Assembly (NCBI GenBank): GCA_945883565.1 | Contig: CAMCXO010000018.1 | Coordinates: forward strand, 1 to 56,027 | From: Chryseobacterium gleum | GTDB lineage: Bacteria; Bacteroidota; Bacteroidia; Flavobacteriales; Schleiferiaceae | Reading direction: 5' to 3' | Length of the DNA: 56,027 nucleotides | Part shown: one piece after another, positions 47,901-54,250 of the stretch | Layout: each line of letters begins with the position of its first letter | Position numbering within the stretch: position 1 is the first letter of the stretch | The notes under the pieces: model-generated | Seen by the model: only the letters and a program-made list of their open reading frames with translations | What the model was told of the DNA's origin: nothing | The model's database searches: none | Translations under genes and position numbers: made by a program

Positions 47901-50900
47901 GTAAGGTCATTTGCCACCAATTCGGGCGGTACAGCTTATGGCAATACCCAAACCTTTACCACCGCCAGCAACAATTTCGACCTTACTTTCAGAGTGGATA
48001 TGCGCAACGAAAGCATCAGTCCAAATGGGGTGTTTGTAGCCGGCGATTTTCAACAGTTAGCTGGTTTTACAAATAATTGGGATGCTTCGGCTTGCCAAAT
48101 GCTTGATTTAGATGGCGATTCGATTTATGAGTTCACCGCAACCTTACCCAATGGTAACTATGCTTATAAGTTTATAAATGGAAACAGCTGGGCAGGTTCA
48201 GAAACGGTTCCGGCGGCATGTGCCTCTGGTTTAAACCGTACAGTAAATCTGAGCTCCGACTTGTCAACGGCTCCAGTTTGTTTTGGTTCCTGCAGCCCTT
48301 GCGACACCAATTCAACTGGCTTGTTTAACTTGACGTTCAAAGTGGATATGAGTCAAGTAAGTGTGCATCCTGCTGGTGTACACATCGCCGGTAACTTCCA
48401 GGCCTTAGCAGGATATGCAAGCGATTGGAACCCGGCACTTACGGCCTTAACCGATGCCAATAACGATGGCATTTATGAAATTACTTTGGCACTGCCAGCA
48501 GGTACCTATGAGTATAAATTTATTAATGGAAATACTTGGGGCTCCGACGAAAGCGTGCCTCTTGCATGCAACACCAACGGAAACCGCAGTTTCACTTTAA
48601 GCGCCGATATGGGAACTCCGGCCGCTTGCTTCGGTTCTTGTACCCCTTGTTTCAGCGGTCCATTGCCAAATGTGGATGTTACCTTCCAAGTAGATATGTC
48701 TAATACCATCGTTTCGGCCAATGGGGTTCATATTGCAGGCAACTTCCAGAATGCTGCCGGTTTTGGGGCCGATTGGAACCCGGCCAGCAGCGCAATGAGC
48801 GATGCCGATGGAGATGGCATTTATTCGTTAACGGTTAACATTCCGGCTGGTACCTATCAATACAAATTTGTAAATGGCAATGCATGGGGCGCCGATGAAG
48901 CGGTTCCAGCGGCTTGTGCCACCGGATTTAACCGCGAGTTTACTGCCACCGGAAACACCACCTTGCCTGCTGTGTGCTTTGCCGGTTGCGGAACTTGCTC
49001 AAGCACGCCTCCTCAAACTTTATACACCTTGACCTTTAGAGTGGACATGTCTCAGCAGAGCACAATAAGCCCTCTTGGCGTTTTTGTAGTTGGCGATTTT
49101 CAATCGGAGGCCGGATTTGGCAGCGATTGGAACCCAGCCGGATCTCCCATGGCCGATGCCAATGGCGATGGCATTTGGGAGTTAACGGTTCAAGTACCCG
49201 CAGGTATATATGAGTATAAATTTTTAAATGGCAATACTTGGTTAAACGAAGAGAGCGTACCGGGCTATTGTTCATATGGGGGTAACCGCGGTTTGGTGCT
49301 TACCGGCGATACCGCATTGCCCGAAGTGTGTTTCTCGGCTTGTGAACCTTGTGCCATTTTGCCTCCTTCTGCCTATACTGTAACCTTTAGGGTAGATATG
49401 CGCAACGAAATAGTGAGCCCCAATGGGGTGCACATTGCCGGCAATTTCTTAATAGCCGCTGGTCTCGATAGTGTGCATTGGCGTGCCAATGGAGTAGAAA
49501 TGTTAGATACGGACGGAGATACCATCTACGAAATAAGCCTTCAAATTCCGGTAGGTGTATACGAATACAAGTTTGTAAACGGCAACATTTGGGGCAACGA
49601 AGAGCAAATAAGTGGTGCCTGTGTGTCGGGTTTTAACCGTGTACTTATGGTAAATACCAACCGCGATTTGCCTGCTGTTTGTTTCGAAAGCTGCGGCCCT
49701 TGTCAAATTATTACACCGCCAAGTTTTTATGCTTTAACCTTCCGAGTTAATATGCAAGGCCAAACGGTAAATCCGCTGGGCGTGCATATAGCCGGTGATT
49801 TCCAGGCATTGGCAGGTTTTGGCAGCGATTGGAATCCGGCATCTACCCCTTTAACCGATGCAGATGGCGATAGCATTTATGAAGTTACAGTTAACCTCCC
49901 GGCCGGTACATACGAATACAAATTCGTTAACGGCAATGCCTGGGGCAGCGATGAAGCATTGCTTGGTTTACCCTGTGCCACAGCCGGAAACCGAAGCTTA
50001 ACTTTATCCACCGATTCCACCCTTGCTGCCGTTTGCTTCCAAAGCTGCAGCCCTTGCATTCCGGTTACGCCACCTTCAAGCTTTAACCTCACTTTTAAAG
50101 TAGACATGCGCGACCAAACCGTAAGCGCAAATGGGGTGCACATAGCAGGTAACTTCCAGGAAGCGGCAGGTTATGCCAGCAACTGGGATCCGGCCATTAC
50201 GCCTTTAACCGATGCCAATGGCGACGGCATTTACGAAATCACCCTTAATTTACCTGTTGGGACTTACGAGTACAAATTCGTTAACGGCAACGCCTGGGGC
50301 AGCGACGAAAACATGTGGTCGCAAGCTTGTCAAGTTAATGGAAACCGCAGTATTTCGCTTGTAGCCAATACCACCTTGCCGGCTTATTGCTTCGGAAGCT
50401 GCGCCATTTGTCCGAATAATAACCAAACATTCAACGTTAGTTTCCATGTCGATTTAAATGGTATTTGTGAGGTAGACTCAGTAGAAATAGCCGGTACCAT
50501 GAATGCCTGGGCAGGTGGCAATTGGCTAAGCGATGCCGATGGCGATGGGGTTTATTCAATCACGTTAAACCTCGCACCCGGAACCTACGATTACAAGTTT
50601 AGAAGGCACTTTAATGGAACCCTAAACTGGGAAGGTGTTGCCAACCGCTTGGCCATCATTTCAAGCGACAGCAGTTTAAACGTGGTTTGCTTTAATTCAT
50701 TAAGCGCATGCTCTGGGGTTATTCCGCCAGCGGATGTTACGTTTAGAGTAGACCTTAATGGCTTAACTGCCGACTCGGCCGGCGTTTGGGTAATGGGCGA
50801 CTTTACGTCTCCAGCCTGGCAGCAAGGCGCCATTTTGTTGAGCCCAACTTCCGACCCAGATGTGTTTGAAACCACCTTAAGTGTTTGCCCAAGCACTTTC

Positions 50901-52499
50901 TATTGGAAGTTTGTAAATGGAAACCCGGTGTCTAATACTAACGACGAAACCTTCCCTAATGGCGACAGCAGTTGTTATGTGTCTAATGGATTAGGCGGAT
51001 TGAACCGAATCACCACCAGAACCAATGGCCAGCCTTTGCTTTTGTCCTATATCTACAACAGTTGCAACGCCCCAACCCAAACCAGTCTGGCCAGTGTTAG
51101 CACTGCGGCGGCTGTCAACATCAGCAGCCAGTCTGCAGAATTAGGAGGCGATGTACTCACCGATGGCGGTTTATTTGTTTCAGCAAGAGGGGTGGTGTAT
51201 GACCTTAACCCTCAACCCGATTTGTCAAACACTTTCACCCAAAATGGTACTGGAATTGGGGTATTTAGCAGTCCGGTAAGTGGATTGTTGGCCTCTACAA
51301 CTTACTACTACCGGGCCTACGCAACCAATGCTCTTGGCACTGCTTTCGGTACAGAAATGCAATTTACCACCCTGTCTTCAGGCGGAGGTCCTATAACCTG
51401 CAATGCCCACAACCTAAGCTCGGTAGCAGGTGCCAGTGGCCATTACAACCAACGGTTTAACTGGACAGCCATAGTCGGTGCGAGCGAGCATCGCCTGCAA
51501 TACCGCATGGTGGGCAATGGCAGCTGGTCTGGCGTAAACGAGCTGGGCACCCAGCGCCTTATTCAGAATTTATCTCCAGGCGATTATGAAGCCCGCGTTT
51601 ATGGAGTGGGTTTGGGCGATACTTCATGTGTTATAACCTTTACCATTGGCTGTGCCAGCGATATTGGTTATGCCACCAATGTGTTCCAGGCGGCTTACCT
51701 CAATGCCCTTCCGGCCAGCAGCGCCCGGGTTACGGTGTTTAATGTAAGCGGCGGCAAGAGCCTTTACAACTTCGAGCTCGAGAATTTGTCGACTGGCAAT
51801 ATAAACAGGGTAGATGCCCGCCGAAACCAAACCTATAGCCAATTGGCAGGAGGCAGCTATGTACTTAGGGTTTACGATGCCTACAACTGTCAGGCCGATT
51901 CGGTTACCCCCATTGCCATAGATGCCCTCGACACGGCTTATATTCCTAACTTGATTAGCGCGGTAAACAGCAGTCCGAATGGCTTCCGCCCATTGTGGAA
52001 CCGTCCGCGTCAAAATGGTCAACTAAGTCCAGGGGTATTGAGTTATCAGCTAAGGGTGCGCAACGAAACCGACAACCAATTGGTGAATTTATACACCGGT
52101 ATTGCCGATACTTTCTTCAACGTAAACAACCTCACCCCCGGCAAATTGTACCGCTTTAACGTGCGCAGCCGCTACAACCCCGGAGGCGGGGCCCGCAATT
52201 CGGCCTTCTCCATACGCCGCGACCGCAGCTTAGGGGCAGGAGGCAATAAAGAAGAGGGTGGGGCAGAAGCAGCAGAACCCATTCGCATCTATCCAAACCC
52301 CACAGCCGATGTGGTGTACGTTGAAAGCCCCTTAGGCAGCAAGCTCGAATTGTTCGATTTACAAGGCCGACTTGTACAGACCCACACCGCCCAGGGCCCT
52401 GTAAGCAGCATCGATTTGAGCGCATACGCCAAAGGCAGCTACATTCTCGAAATAGAGCATTTAGGCGAAATAAGCCGACAAAAAGTGGTGAAGCAATAA
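44934..52499 (+). CDS. Giant secreted GH13 amylase-like protein with nine tandem carbohydrate-binding-like repeats, T9SS-targeted
   Basis: A 2521-residue exported enzyme. Signal peptide MRKFYFALWAMVALCTFSNAQ, an N-terminal beta domain (to about 240), a CBM48-like module (about 255-345, FVLGDFNNWQLDS) and a GH13 (alpha/beta)8 catalytic domain (about 370-850). All four GH13 regions are seen: DITLNH, DGFRVDMSKG with nucleophile Asp543, ILEHFAD with acid/base Glu590, and MESHDEERAVF with Asp650. Nine tandem modules of about 100-115 residues follow (about 1014-2050), then a fibronectin-like region, and a T9SS sorting domain (IRIYPNPTADVVYVESPLG ... SRQKVVKQ). Likely role: degrading starch or glycogen-like glucans outside the cell. 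It is single-gene; no Sus receptor system lies beside it. Frameshift-free across 7.6 kb. Confidence 0.9.
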   Translation: MRKFYFALWAMVALCTFSNAQVQVVPKWFNANDTISIYYNSSDGNAALSGISPVYAHMGLITSSSASSSDWRHTIGNWGTQDANTLMQAVAGNMHTKRYHIGSFHSLPQGESLQKLAFVFRNQAGTIVGRASSGSDILVDAYQGPFQSAITLNGSGPVSLSANGSAMFRGEASKRAGIRFKLNGAPIVTRAQNKFVETTLHGNNLSAGQHTLTLEVDTGTGYFQTASVQVVKSSGVVAQPVPAGMEDGITVITPNSVHLQLRAPGKPWAFVLGDFNNWQLDSAYLMTPTPDGQTFWIQIDSLNPQTRYRFQYYVGPLGTRIADPYSELILDPWNDHHIDQATFPNRPFYPAGQSGLVGVFQTGATDYQWDNSIQYQRPDNRDLVIYELLVRDFDERHTWQALIDRMDYFEKLQINAIQLMPVMEFEGNESWGYNPSYMLATDKYYGPAHDLKRFIEECHRRGIAVILDITLNHQFGQSPLCQLYWDAQNNQPATDNPWMNPVARHPYNVGYDMNHDSPHTQYFSKRVFKYWLEEFKVDGFRVDMSKGFTQNNTLGNVGGWNAYDQARINRLTDYGQYIWGITPGAYIILEHFADNSEESALSNNGFMLWGDMNYSYTQAVMGFASDLGGALASNRGWWGKNLVAYMESHDEERAVFKAKMYGNSTVGHNTRDINTAISRNAMASALLFATPGPKMIWQFGELGYDYSIDFCPDSTISNGCHLSNKPIRWDYFEDPVRRAAFNQYADMIYLRKTQPAFRNDPIDYFVGSLVKTIRLQDGNRHFIVVANTDVAAQSPSTYFPVTGKWYSLFESDSIQVGSNFHGLNLAPGEFKVFCNHKIPLPNAPFSPDLLPDFSAICNTSGELLTAAPGFGPYTWSNGNTGQSISVSQNGWYKVSIANAFGAVYSDSTYVMIDCLTPAVATYTPELITANSAKFSGQLVSNGASSVSAVGFVYGTSPNPTLANSNISLATTTGVFTGSPSNLLPGITYYVRSFATNSGGTAYGNTQTFTTASNNFDLTFRVDMRNESISPNGVFVAGDFQQLAGFTNNWDASACQMLDLDGDSIYEFTATLPNGNYAYKFINGNSWAGSETVPAACASGLNRTVNLSSDLSTAPVCFGSCSPCDTNSTGLFNLTFKVDMSQVSVHPAGVHIAGNFQALAGYASDWNPALTALTDANNDGIYEITLALPAGTYEYKFINGNTWGSDESVPLACNTNGNRSFTLSADMGTPAACFGSCTPCFSGPLPNVDVTFQVDMSNTIVSANGVHIAGNFQNAAGFGADWNPASSAMSDADGDGIYSLTVNIPAGTYQYKFVNGNAWGADEAVPAACATGFNREFTATGNTTLPAVCFAGCGTCSSTPPQTLYTLTFRVDMSQQSTISPLGVFVVGDFQSEAGFGSDWNPAGSPMADANGDGIWELTVQVPAGIYEYKFLNGNTWLNEESVPGYCSYGGNRGLVLTGDTALPEVCFSACEPCAILPPSAYTVTFRVDMRNEIVSPNGVHIAGNFLIAAGLDSVHWRANGVEMLDTDGDTIYEISLQIPVGVYEYKFVNGNIWGNEEQISGACVSGFNRVLMVNTNRDLPAVCFESCGPCQIITPPSFYALTFRVNMQGQTVNPLGVHIAGDFQALAGFGSDWNPASTPLTDADGDSIYEVTVNLPAGTYEYKFVNGNAWGSDEALLGLPCATAGNRSLTLSTDSTLAAVCFQSCSPCIPVTPPSSFNLTFKVDMRDQTVSANGVHIAGNFQEAAGYASNWDPAITPLTDANGDGIYEITLNLPVGTYEYKFVNGNAWGSDENMWSQACQVNGNRSISLVANTTLPAYCFGSCAICPNNNQTFNVSFHVDLNGICEVDSVEIAGTMNAWAGGNWLSDADGDGVYSITLNLAPGTYDYKFRRHFNGTLNWEGVANRLAIISSDSSLNVVCFNSLSACSGVIPPADVTFRVDLNGLTADSAGVWVMGDFTSPAWQQGAILLSPTSDPDVFETTLSVCPSTFYWKFVNGNPVSNTNDETFPNGDSSCYVSNGLGGLNRITTRTNGQPLLLSYIYNSCNAPTQTSLASVSTAAAVNISSQSAELGGDVLTDGGLFVSARGVVYDLNPQPDLSNTFTQNGTGIGVFSSPVSGLLASTTYYYRAYATNALGTAFGTEMQFTTLSSGGGPITCNAHNLSSVAGASGHYNQRFNWTAIVGASEHRLQYRMVGNGSWSGVNELGTQRLIQNLSPGDYEARVYGVGLGDTSCVITFTIGCASDIGYATNVFQAAYLNALPASSARVTVFNVSGGKSLYNFELENLSTGNINRVDARRNQTYSQLAGGSYVLRVYDAYNCQADSVTPIAIDALDTAYIPNLISAVNSSPNGFRPLWNRPRQNGQLSPGVLSYQLRVRNETDNQLVNLYTGIADTFFNVNNLTPGKLYRFNVRSRYNPGGGARNSAFSIRRDRSLGAGGNKEEGGAEAAEPIRIYPNPTADVVYVESPLGSKLELFDLQGRLVQTHTAQGPVSSIDLSAYAKGSYILEIEHLGEISRQKVVKQ
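47971..51080 (+). repeat. Nine tandem in-frame modules of about 350 bp in the amylase gene
   Basis: Modules begin near 47971, 48324, 48673, 49021, 49371, 49726, 50081, 50429 and 50731. Each starts LTFRVDM-like, has a GVHIAGNFQ strand, a DxDGDxIYE segment resembling an EF-hand-type Ca2+ loop and the signature YEYKFVNGNAWG, and most end with CFxSCxPC. Modules 1-7 are close to one another; 8 and 9 have diverged and lost part of the Cys pattern. The fold is of CBM48/glycogen-binding style. Confidence 0.88.
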
Positions 52500-52516
52500 G
52501 GATTCACCGTAAAAAG

Positions 52517-52542
52517 AAAAGCCGCCTTCGGGCGGCTTTTTT
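52517..52542 (+). terminator. Terminator of the amylase gene
   Basis: AAAAGCCGCC and GGCGGCTTTT close a TTCG tetraloop with six T in all, 18 bp after the stop codon. Confidence 0.93.
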
Positions 52543-52561
52543 ATGCTTTAAGGTTAAGGGC

Positions 52562-52753
52562 GCCCCCGCTCGGGGGCAAAAAAAGCCATTCAAAACGAAA
52601 ACACCATCAGAGCCCCTCGCGGGCCGGGCTTTCCGCTCCAAGTCCTCGCCGCCATTGTCTGAACCACGATTTTCTGGATTTAAGGATGGGCATGATTAAT
52701 TCAGAAGGCTATGGTCAAGGCGGCTGCGGGCTTTCCGCTGCAATCCCTGGCGC
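52562..52753. repeat. Hairpin and direct-repeat junction region
   Basis: GCCCCC (52562-52567) pairs with GGGGGC (52572-52577); no T tract follows on either strand, so it is not a terminator. CGGGCTTTCCGCT occurs exactly at 52625-52637 and again at 52727-52739, followed both times by a similar GC-rich stretch. Between the copies lies TGTCTGAACCACGATTTTCT, which resembles a repeat family I recall near mobile genes in Bacteroidota. No credible gene is present. Confidence 0.6.
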
Positions 52754-53152
52754 GGCTTCAAACATTCAACCGCCCGCTTCAAACATTCAACTGCCGACTT
52801 CATACGTTCAACTGCCGGCTTCATACGTTCAACTGCCGGCTTCAAACATTCAACTGCCGGCTTCAAACATTCAACTGCCGGCTTCAAACATTCAACTGCT
52901 GACTTCATACGTTCAACTGCCCGCTTCAAACATTCAACCGATGGCTTCAAACGTTCAACCGCCCGCTTCAAACGTTCAACCGCCCACTTCAAACGTTCAA
53001 CCGCCCGCTTCAAACGTTAAACTGCCCGCTTCAAACGTTCAACCGCCGGCTTCAAACATTCAACCGCCCGCTTCAAACATTCAACCGCCCGCTTCAAACG
53101 TTAAACTGACGACTTCAAACATTCAACCGCCCACTTCAAACATTCCCGAACC
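52754..53152. repeat. 21-bp minisatellite, about 19 units
   Basis: Units of CTTCAAACATTCAACCGCCC plus one base recur head to tail, with variants CGTTCAA, CGTTAAA and ATACGTTCAA in the first half and CTGCCGG or CCGCCCG at the end. As 21 is a multiple of three, all six frames give heptad-like peptides (ASNIQPP forward, AVECLKP reverse); the frames start in flanking repeats and lack any gene signal, so I read these as by-products of the period. Confidence 0.9.
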
Positions 53153-53875
53153 AACGTCAAACCATCCAACACGGCCTTCTTCAAATCTTCTGCCCGCATT
53201 TCAAAAAATCCACCCACTTCAAACCGTCAAAACATAGCTTCTCGCCCTAAACCACAGACCTCTGCAAAAAAGCGGCCCGCATTTTCAATTCCCAACCTCA
53301 CTTCAAACCATCAACCCCAGACATCTGTAAAAAAGCAGTCGACGTTTTCAAAAACGAAACCGGCATTTTCAAAAAAGCAGCCGATATCCAACATTCCCGA
53401 CATGGCTTCAAACCATCCACCACAGGTATCTGCAAAAAAGCAGTCGACCTTTTCAAAAAAGCGGAAGCCTTCACCTCTTTCAGGTGTTGGCTTTTTCAAT
53501 TCAACCGCCAACGTCTTCAACTTCGCCTACTCACATCTAACTTTCAACCACAGCCATCAAACAGCAAACTACAGGCATTTTCAATTGCACCACCGACGTT
53601 TTCAATTTTACCACGAGCATTATCCGCCGCACCATCGGCGTCAAACGCTGCACCAAAGCCCTTTTCAAATAAGCGACGTACATTTTCAATTTTACCACCA
53701 ACTTCTTCACTTCCACCATTGGCGTCAACACTAAGCAACAGAATTCAACACTGCACCGCCCGCATTTACAACAAACCACCAAGTTTTTCATCTACACCAC
53801 GAACGTTATCAGTTCCACCGAGCGCGTTTTCCGTTTTACCGCTAACGTTTTCAGTTCTGCCAACAAAAGGAATCG
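53153..53875. repeat. Decayed 21-bp repeat tract
   Basis: The 21-bp rhythm continues with a different consensus, clearest from about 53575: blocks like TTTTCAATTTTACCACGAGC and ATTTTCAATTTTACCACCAA (start about 53600 and 53677) are spaced in multiples of 21, with TTTTCA at one end and CCACC-like motifs near the other. From 53230 to 53560 blocks such as GCATTTTCAAAAAAGCAGCC appear. Open frames here on either strand show heptad patterns, not gene features. Confidence 0.7.
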
Positions 53876-53956
53876 CTAAGCCCACAACACCTTCATTTGC
53901 ATCATGCCCTTTCACCCTTAAACCACAAACGTCAAACAGCCAACAACACCCTTCAC

Positions 53957-53984
53957 ATAGCCCACGGTTTAAACCGTGGGCTAT
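53957..53984. repeat. Perfect 28-bp palindrome (REP-like)
   Basis: ATAGCCCACGGTTT followed at once by its reverse complement. There is no loop or T tract. A GCCCACGGTTTAAACCGTGGGC core is a palindrome I recall as recurring in Bacteroidota genomes; this copy stands at the end of the repeat island, 266 bp from the RT cassette. Confidence 0.85.
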
Positions 53985-54250
53985 TTAGATTCAACGGGAT
54001 ATCTCAAAACCCTTTTTACGAACTCATAGAAGACGATTTTGGGGCCACAAAACACCACGAAGACCACCACCATTTCGATCCACATAACCCAGACCAAAGT
54101 GAATAAAATCAACAGCCCCCCAGATCAAATAACCCATAACGCAGCTAATTTTACCAAAACCAACAAAACCACTAATAATGAATATACTACACAAAAAACC
54201 AAACCACAATAAACCGGAAAAAGTACAGTATACTTTCGCATATATATAAG
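53985..54250. other. AT-rich gap before the RT cassette
   Basis: No gene recognised. A short frame through it (to 54106) ends in a His-rich peptide and begins inside the repeats and palindrome. TACTTTCG at 54231-54238 is one base off the -7 consensus and would place a promoter just outside the cassette, reading into the RT. Confidence 0.5.

Noticed and set aside
52562-52577. Second terminator after the amylase gene
   Set aside because: The GCCCCC/GGGGGC hairpin has A on its 3' side of the plus strand and only T before it on the minus strand, so it lacks a T tract for either direction.
52686-53237. 183-residue frame across the right minisatellite, and the opposite 105-residue frame
   Set aside because: Both arise because a 21-bp unit lacks stops in several frames; no initiation signal, and the peptides are simply the repeat in translation.
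53311-53988. Short frames on both strands in the decayed repeat tract
   Set aside because: Heptad patterns in different frames on both strands again follow from the 21-bp period, and the frames break between blocks.
53897-54106. 69-residue frame ending in a His-rich peptide before the RT
   Set aside because: It begins within the decayed repeats and runs through the 28-bp palindrome; no family recognised.
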